Source: Rhodospirillales bacterium (GTDB taxonomy: Bacteria > Pseudomonadota > Alphaproteobacteria > JAJFIK01). Taken from it: DNA of 45,887 nucleotides. Of the stretch, positions 38,938-45,887 are shown piece after piece (the first letter of the stretch is position 1; each line of letters starts with the position of its first letter). The notes beneath the pieces were generated by a model. That model was not told where the DNA came from and made no database searches. It worked only from the letters and a program-made list of their open reading frames with translations. The translations under genes were made by a program, and so were the position numbers. The stretch spans positions 1 to 45,887 of the forward strand of contig JAJFIK010000047.1 of the NCBI GenBank assembly GCA_021775005.1. Reading direction: 5' to 3'.

Positions 38938-40588
38938 CGCGGAACCTGTTTGTTATGGGGTAGCGCCGATCGCGACCGAAATTCTTGGCCGTGATCTTCA
39001 CCCCTGGCGGCGCCTGCCGCCGCTTGTACTCCGCTATATATAGGAGATGTTCCACGTGTTTCACTACCTCATGGGTGTGTCCGCGCGCCACGATTTCCGC
39101 CGTTCCCATCTCTTCTTCCACCAAACAGGCCAGAATATCGTCCAATTCCTCGTATGGGGGGAGCGAATCCTGATCGGTTTGGCCTGCGCGAAGCTCGGCC
39201 GTGGGCGGCTTTGTGATGATATTTTCGGGGATCACGACCCCCGCTGGGCCCTTGGCATTTTTGGGATGGTTGGCATTGCGCCAATGAGAAAGCGCAAAAA
39301 CTTCAGTTTTGTAGATATCTTTTAGCGCGTTAAAGCCGCCGGACATGTCGCCATAGAGTGTGGCATAGCCCACCGACATTTCTGACTTATTGCCGGTGGT
39401 GAGCAACATGGCACCAAATTTATTTGAAAGCGCCATGAGCAGCACACCGCGAATGCGCGCCTGTATATTTTCCTCGGTGGTGTCGGGCTTGGTCCCCTTG
39501 AACATGTCGGCCAGGGCGGCGTCATAGCTATCCACAAGCCCTTCTATGGCGAGGCTGTCATAGCGCACGCCCAAGGCCTCCGCGCAGGCCTTGGCATCGT
39601 CAAGGCTTTCCGCGCTGGTGAACTTTGACGGCAGCATGACACAATGAACGTTTTCTGCGCCCAAGGCATCCACCGCGATGGCGGCGGTCAGCGCACTATC
39701 AATGCCCCCAGACATGCCCAAGACGACACCGGGAAAGCCGTTTTTACGGACATAATCGCCGAGCCCCAATGTCACAGCTTGATAGATCGCGGCATGGCCT
39801 TCCTCGGCCACATCAAGTTCGCCCATCGCGCAATGCCAACCGTCTGCTTTGCGCGTCCAATTCGTAACCACGAGGGCTTCATCCCAAGCCGGCAGTTGCG
39901 CCGCGAGGGCGCAATCGCCATTGAGCACAAAGGAGCGGCCGTCAAATGTGAGCTCGTCCTGCCCGCCAAGCTGGTTCACATATGCCAGCGGGCGGCCGGA
40001 TTCTTTTACCCGCGCCACGGCGTGCATCATCCGGTCGTGGATTTTGTCTGTCTCAAACGGGGAGCTGTTGGGCACGAGAAAAAGTTCTGCGCCGGTTTCT
40101 TCCAGGCACTCCACCACATCCTCAAACCAGATGTCTTCGCAAATGGGAACACCAATGCGCACGCCGCGAAAATCTATTGGGCTCGGCATAGCGCCTTGTT
40201 CAAACACGCGCAGTTCGTCGAAAACGCCATAGTTCGGTAAATGCACTTTATGGCGCATGGCTTTCACCTCGCCGCCATCGAGAAGCGCCACAGCGTTGTA
40301 GACCTTGTTGCCGATACGATCAGAGGTGCCAAGCAATATGCCCGGCCCGCCATCAGCGGTTTCAGCGGCCAAGGCGGCCAGCGCGGCGTCTACATCGTCC
40401 TGAAAGGCACGCTTCAGAACCATGTCTTCGGGGGGATAACCGAGCAGAAAGAGCTCGCTGAAAAGCACAAGGTCCGCGCCCAAAGCCCCCGCCTCTGCCC
40501 GCGCGCGGCGAACTTGGGCGACATTGCCGTCGATGTCCCCCACGGTGGGATTTAGCTGCGCAAGGGCAATCCGAAGCTGATCAGTCAT
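38924..40588 (-). CDS. nadE: Glutamine-dependent NAD+ synthetase
   Basis: Last step of NAD synthesis: amidates deamido-NAD with glutamine-derived ammonia. The 554-residue protein fuses an N-terminal nitrilase-type glutaminase (RIALAQLNPTVGDIDGN with Glu in LFSELFLLGYPPED, Lys in HKVHLPNYGVFDE, Cys in GVPICEDIWF) to the C-terminal synthetase with P-loop VLGMSGGIDSALTAAIAVDA and the TTGNKSEMSVGY motif. Its length and domain order match the two-domain family. It lies 40 bases after the aminotransferase gene, in the same direction. Confidence 0.96.
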   Translation of the reverse strand: MTDQLRIALAQLNPTVGDIDGNVAQVRRARAEAGALGADLVLFSELFLLGYPPEDMVLKRAFQDDVDAALAALAAETADGGPGILLGTSDRIGNKVYNAVALLDGGEVKAMRHKVHLPNYGVFDELRVFEQGAMPSPIDFRGVRIGVPICEDIWFEDVVECLEETGAELFLVPNSSPFETDKIHDRMMHAVARVKESGRPLAYVNQLGGQDELTFDGRSFVLNGDCALAAQLPAWDEALVVTNWTRKADGWHCAMGELDVAEEGHAAIYQAVTLGLGDYVRKNGFPGVVLGMSGGIDSALTAAIAVDALGAENVHCVMLPSKFTSAESLDDAKACAEALGVRYDSLAIEGLVDSYDAALADMFKGTKPDTTEENIQARIRGVLLMALSNKFGAMLLTTGNKSEMSVGYATLYGDMSGGFNALKDIYKTEVFALSHWRNANHPKNAKGPAGVVIPENIITKPPTAELRAGQTDQDSLPPYEELDDILACLVEEEMGTAEIVARGHTHEVVKHVEHLLYIAEYKRRQAPPGVKITAKNFGRDRRYPITNRFRDARD

Positions 40589-40628
40589 GAGTTATGAAGT
40601 AGCCCGACTGCCCCTCCTCCGCAATGGC

Positions 40629-41783
40629 TCAAAGCGCCTTGATGAGCTCGTCACATACCCGATCAATTTGACCTTCTGTGAGGTAGGGATGCATGGGCAG
40701 CGCCAATACCTCACCGGCAAGCGCCTCACATATGGGCAAGCCCCCCTCGCGCGCATAGGGCGTAAACGCCGCCATCTGGTGCAGCGCTTGGCGGTAGTAG
40801 ATCGCCGTGGGAATTTTAGCGGCACCAAGCGCATCTCGCACTTTGTCGCGGCTTGGCACCGTGATGGTGTAGTACCCCCAGGAGCTTTGAAAGCCTTCCT
40901 CCCGCGCCGGAAGATTCAGATACTCCCCCAGTCGCGCATCGTAATAGGCCGCATGCTTGGCGCGAAGCTCAAGCTCTTCTGGGAAAATAGCGAGCTTTTC
41001 AAGCAACACACCTGCTTGCATAGAATCAAGGCGACCATTGAAGCCCACACGAACTGATTCAGCCCGCGCGGCGTCGGTGCCATGCCAGCGGATCGAGCGC
41101 CAGATCTCTGCTTTGTCATGGTCAGTCGTGAACAGCGCACCGGCCTCGCCATAGGCCCCAAGTGCTTTGCCGGGGAAGAAACTTGTGGAGGTGATTTCGC
41201 AAAGCGCGCCCACCCGGGCATTGCCCATAGCGCCGCCGAAACTTTGCGCCGCATCGCCGAACACGGTCAGCCCATAGGCGTCCGCCACTTTGCCTATGGC
41301 GGTATAGTCCGCTGGCAGCCCGAACAGATCCACCGGGATAACCATGCGCGGCACCAGTTTGCCTTCTTCGCGTACAGCTTCGATTTTCATCGCAAGATCA
41401 GCCGCGTTCATGTTGAACGTTCCAGGTTTAACATCGACGAAGACCGGCGTTGCCCCGGCAAGAAGCACGGCATTGGCCGTCGCGTTATAAGTAAAGCCGG
41501 GGATGAACACTGCGTCCCCTGCGCCGATCCCCTCACCCATGATGGCAATAATCAACGAGTCCGTGCCACTGGCCACACCGACGCATTCTGTTGCGCCGGT
41601 AAATTCGCACAGCGCCGCTTCAAGTTCAGCGATCTCTGGCCCGTTGATGTATTGCCCGTGGTCAAGCACCGCCATCAGGCGCGCTTCGATCCGATCACGA
41701 ATGCGCAGCTGCTGCGCTTTAAGGTCAATGAACGCAATGGGGGCATCATCAGCTGTCACAGGGCGAAGGGGCTCAGTGGTCAT
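40629..41783 (-). CDS. DegT/DnrJ/EryC1 aminotransferase, GnnB- or WbpE-like
   Basis: PLP-dependent sugar aminotransferase, 384 residues. It has FIDLKAQQLRIRDRIEARL at the N-terminus, the GTDSL phosphate-binding region, GDAAQSFGG, and the PLP lysine K206 in SFFPGKALGAYGEAGA. Together with the adjacent Gfo/Idh/MocA oxidoreductase it forms a dehydrogenase-aminotransferase pair of the type that puts an amino group on C3 of UDP-sugars: GnnA/GnnB (UDP-GlcNAc to UDP-GlcNAc3N for amide-linked lipid A) or WlbA/WbpE on the glucuronate form. I favour GnnB because no uronate dehydrogenase or O-antigen genes are nearby. The assignment rests on context. Confidence 0.85.
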   Translation of the reverse strand: MTTEPLRPVTADDAPIAFIDLKAQQLRIRDRIEARLMAVLDHGQYINGPEIAELEAALCEFTGATECVGVASGTDSLIIAIMGEGIGAGDAVFIPGFTYNATANAVLLAGATPVFVDVKPGTFNMNAADLAMKIEAVREEGKLVPRMVIPVDLFGLPADYTAIGKVADAYGLTVFGDAAQSFGGAMGNARVGALCEITSTSFFPGKALGAYGEAGALFTTDHDKAEIWRSIRWHGTDAARAESVRVGFNGRLDSMQAGVLLEKLAIFPEELELRAKHAAYYDARLGEYLNLPAREEGFQSSWGYYTITVPSRDKVRDALGAAKIPTAIYYRQALHQMAAFTPYAREGGLPICEALAGEVLALPMHPYLTEGQIDRVCDELIKAL

Positions 41784-41800
41784 GGCATCGGTCCTTAATA

Positions 41801-42727
41801 TTACGCAGCCGCTTTGGCGGCAGATTGAATTTTGAGGGCAGTTTCAAGGGCGCGACGACCGCAGCGCCCGGTTACAACAGGTTCGGTGCGATTGCGCACC
41901 GCAGAGATAAAATGCTGCACGGCGAACCCCAAAGGGTCAGACATCACCGCTGAGTTGGTGTCACCAAAAAGGTCCGCCAGTTTCGCAGGGGTTGAATTCT
42001 CAACCGCGCGATTGACAAAATCGATGGTGACAATGCCATCGGGATAGGTCAGCGACATGTCCCGGTCGCGCGCATCCGCAATGCGGCTGGCGTGAAGATG
42101 CACTTCTCCGCCATCATCAAAACTAAGCATTGCCGTAACCTCATCAGGGTGGGCGCCATGCAAGGTCTTGGAGGTCGCGGAAACGTCTGTAATTATGCCC
42201 GGCATTACCTGATGCACCAGGTCGATGTCATGGATCATCAAATCCATAATCACAGAAGTATCCATGGCCCGCCCCGAGAACGGCCCGGTGCGCCGCACTT
42301 TGATATGCTGCGGCGAGACCTCGCGCTTCAAAATACCAAGGGCATCGAAGACAAAACGCTCTTGATGGCCCACCTGCAGGACCAGCCCATGGGCGTTGGC
42401 GAGCGCGATCAGCTCATCCGCGTGGTCGGTATTGAGCGCTATGGGTTTTTCCACAAGCACGTGCTTTTGCGCTTCAAGGGCTTCTTTGGTGAGGCCATAG
42501 TGATGGGTGGCGGGCGCGGCCACGGTCAGCACATCCAGCTGAGGCAATGCCGCCGCAAGGTCGGTAAAGGCTGTGGCGCCAAGCTCGGCCGCCAGTGCGC
42601 TTGCGCGGGCTTCATCGGGGTCGATAATGGCCACCAATTCGACCTCTGTAATCTCGGCATATTTGCGCCCATGGAAAGTGCCAAAAACACCTGCACCTAC
42701 TACGCCTGCCTTGAGCCGTTCCGCCAC
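41801..42727 (-). CDS. Gfo/Idh/MocA family oxidoreductase, GnnA-like
   Basis: NAD(P)-dependent sugar dehydrogenase of 308 residues from GTG 42727 (GAGG eight bases upstream; GTG 42760 would give 319). The Rossmann start is GVVGAGVFGTFHGRKYAE, the substrate-site motif HVLVEKPIALN contains the usual EKP, and the DLMIHDIDLVHQVM segment carries the catalytic H. This fits an enzyme oxidising C3 of a UDP-sugar before transamination by the adjacent DegT enzyme, 17 bases downstream. Likely role: synthesis of UDP-2,3-diamino-glucose for lipid A, by analogy with GnnA of Acidithiobacillus and Bradyrhizobium; this is an inference. Confidence 0.85.
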   Translation of the reverse strand: MAERLKAGVVGAGVFGTFHGRKYAEITEVELVAIIDPDEARASALAAELGATAFTDLAAALPQLDVLTVAAPATHHYGLTKEALEAQKHVLVEKPIALNTDHADELIALANAHGLVLQVGHQERFVFDALGILKREVSPQHIKVRRTGPFSGRAMDTSVIMDLMIHDIDLVHQVMPGIITDVSATSKTLHGAHPDEVTAMLSFDDGGEVHLHASRIADARDRDMSLTYPDGIVTIDFVNRAVENSTPAKLADLFGDTNSAVMSDPLGFAVQHFISAVRNRTEPVVTGRCGRRALETALKIQSAAKAAA

Positions 42728-42878
42728 GTCAATTGCCTCGGGTTTGTACAAAATATCCACGTCCCCGCGCCATCAATGGCGGCATCTGAGGGGGCCAATC
42801 AAGTCAACTATTGTTTCATGATTATTACCGGCTAGGGTGAACGACAACACTCATTCTCCTATTCAAAGGATTACCCCC

Positions 42879-43898
42879 ATGTCAGGCCTCAAATCAAAAG
42901 AAATCCGTCTCGCCTCCCGCCCCTCCGGTACGCCGGTTCCAGAGAATTTTGAACTCGCTGAGATCGATGTGCCGGCCATTGGCGATGGCCAGATTCTCAT
43001 CCGCAATCACTGGATGAGCGTTGACCCCTATATGCGCGGGCGCATGATGGATGTTCAAAGCTATGTCCCGCCCTTTCAGATTGGCGAGGCCTTAAGCGGC
43101 GGTGCCATTGGCGAGGTTGTCGATTCAAACAACCCTGACGTCCCGGTGGGCACCTGGCTCAACCATATGAATGGCTGGCGCGAATACGCTATCTCTGATG
43201 GCTCCTTTGATCAAAAAATTGACCCCAGCCTTGCCCCGCCTGAGGCCTTCCTGGGCGTGCTGGGCATGCCTGGCCTCACAGCCTATGCCGGGCTTTTGCG
43301 GATCGGCGAGCTGAAACAAGGCGATAATGTTTTTGTCACCGCCGCGTCCGGCGCGGTGGGATCTGTCGTGTGTCAGATCGCCAAGGCCAAGGGCTGTTAT
43401 GTGGCAGGATCGGCAGGGTCGGATGAAAAGTGCGACTGGCTCAAAAACGAAGCGGGCGTCGATGCGGTAATCAATTACAAAAATTGCAAAACCCAGCAAG
43501 ACCTAGAGGCCGCCATGGCGGCGGCTTGCCCCAAAGGCATCGATGTTTACTTTGAGAATGTGGGCGGCGACCACCTGATCAGCGCGCTCAACCTGATGAA
43601 CCCGTTTGGGCGCATGCCCCTTTGCGGCATGATCTCGCGCTATAATGACACCGCACCGCAGCCGGGCCCGTGGAACCTCATCCTCGCTGTAGGCAAGAGC
43701 CTGAAAATGCAGGGTTTCATCGTCTCCAATCATCTTGACATGGCCGAAGACTTTTTGCGTGATGTGCCTGCGTGGCTTGCGGAGGGCAAAATCAAGCGCA
43801 AGGAAACCATCTACGAGGGCATTGAGAGAGCGCCTGATGCGTTCATGGGGCTCTTCTCCGGTGCGAACTTTGGCAAGATGCTGGTGAAGCTGAGCTAG
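42879..43898 (+). CDS. NADP-dependent oxidoreductase, CurA/medium-chain reductase type
   Basis: Zinc-free medium-chain dehydrogenase/reductase of the CurA (curcumin reductase)/leukotriene B4 dehydrogenase group, which reduces enone double bonds. The 339-residue protein has SVDPYMRGRM, GGAIGEVVDS, the glycine motif VTAASGAVGSVVCQIAKAKGC, and FENVGGDHLISALNLM. ATG at 42879 has AAAGGA eight bases upstream; the GTG at 42837 is not needed. It is divergent from the GnnA-like gene. Confidence 0.92.
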   Translation: MSGLKSKEIRLASRPSGTPVPENFELAEIDVPAIGDGQILIRNHWMSVDPYMRGRMMDVQSYVPPFQIGEALSGGAIGEVVDSNNPDVPVGTWLNHMNGWREYAISDGSFDQKIDPSLAPPEAFLGVLGMPGLTAYAGLLRIGELKQGDNVFVTAASGAVGSVVCQIAKAKGCYVAGSAGSDEKCDWLKNEAGVDAVINYKNCKTQQDLEAAMAAACPKGIDVYFENVGGDHLISALNLMNPFGRMPLCGMISRYNDTAPQPGPWNLILAVGKSLKMQGFIVSNHLDMAEDFLRDVPAWLAEGKIKRKETIYEGIERAPDAFMGLFSGANFGKMLVKLS

Positions 43899-43923
43899 GC
43901 ATTGACGAATTGATGAGGGTCAA

Positions 43924-44748
43924 ATGAGTTGGCGGCGGATAGCAATAGTAGCTGGCATTCTTCTTGTAATGGTCCTTGTCGCCGACGGTATTCGCAACGC
44001 TGACTTCGTCCGCGCCTATTTCGCATCGACCGATCACTTCGTTGTTCATGCCGCTAACCCACATGTTCTCTATGAAGAAGACATTGGCGGCCTTGCCGAT
44101 GAGATTGCCGCCCTGTTGCCGGGCGCGGTCGCAGATGTGGAGGCGCATTATGGCATGCCCTTCCCTGCCGCTGCGCGCGTGTTCGTTTGTGCCACAAAGG
44201 ATTGCTTCAACGGTCTGACGGGGACCAACAATCGTTTTATCCGGGCGGCCACACCGCCCCGCGGCGTTGTCATCTCACCTGATATACTAGAGTGGCGCGA
44301 GAGTGTTCCGGCGATCATCCGTCATGAACTCTCGCACCTCTACCTCAAGCAACGCCTTGGGCTCTTTCAGCGCCCACCGCCTGCTTGGTTTGATGAAGGA
44401 TATGCGGTTTGGATATCCGGCGGTGCGGGTGCGGAGCGCGTAACCGCCGAAGAGGCCAGCGCTGCCATTGGGCAAGGCCATCACTTCGTGCCGCGAAGTG
44501 CGCCGCGCTGGATCGGCCGCGATCATGCAGCGCAGTGGGGCCTGACTAATCACATGTACTACCGCCAGGCGGTATTGTTCATTGAGTACCTTGAGCAATT
44601 GCGCCCTGGGGGCGTTGACCAGTTTTCGCAAGAAATCGCTGTGGGGCGGAGTTTTGGACCAACCTTCACGCAGGTCTTTAGCGCAGACGTAGAAACGCGC
44701 TGGCGTGAGTTTGTGGCAAGCCTGACCGTGGTTGACGTTCGTTCTTAG
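43924..44748 (+). CDS. Predicted membrane-anchored zinc metallopeptidase
   Basis: 274-residue protein with an N-terminal membrane anchor (IAIVAGILLVMVLVA) and a zinc-peptidase signature: H134-E135-L-S-H138 in IIRHELSHLYLKQR and a downstream E158 in WFDEGYAVWISGG. The spacing of 20 residues matches gluzincins (peptidase MA type). The fold is likely extracytoplasmic. C89 and C94 may form a disulfide. It follows the CurA-like gene by 25 bases in the same direction but no functional link is evident. The substrate is unknown. Confidence 0.72.
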   Translation: MSWRRIAIVAGILLVMVLVADGIRNADFVRAYFASTDHFVVHAANPHVLYEEDIGGLADEIAALLPGAVADVEAHYGMPFPAAARVFVCATKDCFNGLTGTNNRFIRAATPPRGVVISPDILEWRESVPAIIRHELSHLYLKQRLGLFQRPPPAWFDEGYAVWISGGAGAERVTAEEASAAIGQGHHFVPRSAPRWIGRDHAAQWGLTNHMYYRQAVLFIEYLEQLRPGGVDQFSQEIAVGRSFGPTFTQVFSADVETRWREFVASLTVVDVRS

Positions 44749-44850
44749 CAGCAGACCGAAACCCCGCATAAACTCATAGCTGTCATGTGCTGACCATTTC
44801 ATTTGTGCGGCATCCCATGGGATAACCCGCCGCACAGAGGAGATTCGTAC

Positions 44851-45468
44851 ATGGCCCAATACCCCAGCGACATCGGCTTTACGCCGACGGTGAAACACGA
44901 GCAGGAGCTACGCGGCTCGCGCACCGCCTATGCCAAGATGGAGGAAAGCGGCGGTTGGCGTACCACCATTGATCCTGTTTTGCAGGGATTTGTGGCGCAG
45001 CGAAACTCATTCTTTCTGGGTACCGCCAGCGCCGATGGGCAGCCCTATATTCAACATCGCGGGGGACCGAAAGGGTTCTTGAAGGTCATTGACGACAAAA
45101 CCCTTGGGTTTGCTGATTACGCGGGCAATCGGCAATACATCACCCTTGGCAACCTCAGCGATAATCCCAAGGCGTATATTTTCCTTATCGACTACGCCAC
45201 CAAACGCCGCATGAAGTTATGGGGCACAGCGCGCGTTGTGGAAGATGACGAGGCGCTGCTGGAGCAGCTCATGGATGAAGGCTACCGCGCGCGGCCAGAA
45301 CGGGCGATCCTGTTCACGCTGGAGGCCTATGACATCAATTGCCCGCAGCACATTCCCCACATGCTCACCGATGACGAGTTCGAGACGCAACTCAGCGCGC
45401 TCGAAGGCCGTATCGAACAGCTGGAGCAGGAAAACATACGCCTGCGACAGGAGCTGGCTGGGGGTTAG
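44851..45468 (+). CDS. Pyridoxamine-5'-phosphate oxidase family protein
   Basis: 205-residue flavin-binding-type split-barrel protein. The block [33 protein letters not shown] is characteristic (quoted in part: [19 protein letters not shown]), as is the later [17 protein letters not shown]-terminal coiled coil of about 30 residues follows ([20 protein letters not shown]). The ATG at 44851 has GAGGAG eight bases upstream; the longer frame from 44803 lacks one. The family binds FMN, F420 or heme and its substrate here is unknown. The stop codon overlaps that of the convergent DAHP synthase gene by two bases. Confidence 0.88.
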   Translation: MAQYPSDIGFTPTVKHEQELRGSRTAYAKMEESGGWRTTIDPVLQGFVAQRNSFFLGTASADGQPYIQHRGGPKGFLKVIDDKTLGFADYAGNRQYITLGNLSDNPKAYIFLIDYATKRRMKLWGTARVVEDDEALLEQLMDEGYRARPERAILFTLEAYDINCPQHIPHMLTDDEFETQLSALEGRIEQLEQENIRLRQELAGG

Positions 45469-45887
45469 GCCACGGCCCGAGACTTGTCCCGTTCCTTGGC
45501 AGCGTTTTGCGCAATAAGGAACGACAGCTCCAGCGCTTGGTCCGCATTGAGGCGTGGGTCGCAATGGGTGTGATAGCGGTCTGACAGCTGCGCCTCGGAA
45601 ATGGCCTGCGCACCGCCAATGCATTCAGTGACGTTTTTGCCCGTCATCTCAAAATGCACGCCGCCCGCATGGGTTCCCTCCGTGCGATGAACCGCAAAGA
45701 AGCTCTCCACTTCTTTCAGCACACGCTCAAAGGGGCGGGTCTTAAAGCCACTGTCGGTTTTGATGGTGTTGCCGTGCATGGGATCGCAAGACCACACAAC
45801 GGTGCGGCCTTCCCTTTCCACCGCGCGGATCAGCTTGGGCAAATATTCAGCCACTTTGTCGGCACCAAAGCGGCAGATCAGCGTCAA
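45465..45887 (-). CDS. Class II DAHP synthase, C-terminal part (cut by window edge)
   Basis: 3-deoxy-D-arabino-heptulosonate-7-phosphate synthase, first step of the shikimate pathway. Only the last 140 residues are in the window; the frame is open to the edge at 45887, so the N-terminal two thirds lie outside. Diagnostic class II motifs present: [38 protein letters not shown] and [17 protein letters not shown]. The C-terminal tail is short. The class II type is usual in alphaproteobacteria. Confidence 0.93.
   Translation of the reverse strand: MTLICRFGADKVAEYLPKLIRAVEREGRTVVWSCDPMHGNTIKTDSGFKTRPFERVLKEVESFFAVHRTEGTHAGGVHFEMTGKNVTECIGGAQAISEAQLSDRYHTHCDPRLNADQALELSFLIAQNAAKERDKSRAVA

Overview
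The window is a stretch of a bacterial chromosome dominated by housekeeping genes. It is tightly packed, with many ATGA/GTGA overlaps, and moderately GC-rich. Gene content and order point to an alphaproteobacterium: rpsF-rpsR-rplI-dnaB-alr-mlaEF-radA-cvpA-purF, der-bamB-yfgM-panB, ppx-rlmE-guaB-rsmB-guaA, an Atm1-type ABC exporter, and S6 and L9 proteins with long charged tails. A member of the Hyphomicrobiales/Parvibaculales side of the class seems likely, but the sequence alone does not settle the family.

Layout. (1) 1-1133: two tandem paralogous small lipoproteins separated by a clear terminator. (2) 1338-11549, + strand: ribosomal proteins S6, S18 and L9, a strong terminator, a DnaA-box palindrome, replicative helicase, alanine racemase, lipid-transport permease and ATPase (MlaE/F), RadA, CvpA, PurF and a short-chain dehydrogenase. 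(3) 11553-16933, - strand: GTPase Der, BamB, a YfgM-like protein, PanB and an exported TPR protein. (4) 16934-19613: a small accessory island with a structured intergenic region that looks like a small RNA gene, a VapBC toxin-antitoxin pair with its promoter/operator, and two tandem FkbM-type methyltransferases of clearly lower GC. (5) 19622-26120, - strand: purine and RNA-modification run guaA, rsmB, guaB, rlmE, ppx/gppA. (6) 26238-31110, + strand: PadR regulator, membrane fusion protein and RND pump, meeting a convergent Atm1-like exporter (31111-33012). (7) 33095-38937: LysM/Ig-like protein, LOG-family hydrolase, RarD, cysS with an upstream 23-codon ORF ending in Trp-Cys-Cys-Ala, gltX and a small membrane protein. 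(8) 38924-42727, - strand: nadE and an aminotransferase/oxidoreductase pair resembling GnnB/GnnA (diamino-sugar lipid A). (9) 42879-45887: CurA-like reductase, a predicted zinc metallopeptidase, a pyridoxamine-phosphate-oxidase-family protein, and the C-terminal part of a class II DAHP synthase cut by the window edge.

No rRNA, tRNA, transposase, integrase, prophage gene or CRISPR array was recognised. The most interesting points are the cysteine-codon leader peptide in front of cysS, the three-hairpin RNA candidate with repeated ACCCTCCCCA motifs next to vapBC, the DnaA-box palindrome in front of dnaB, the paralogous lipoprotein pair, and the tandem low-GC FkbM genes. All functions are inferred from sequence reading; no database search was run.
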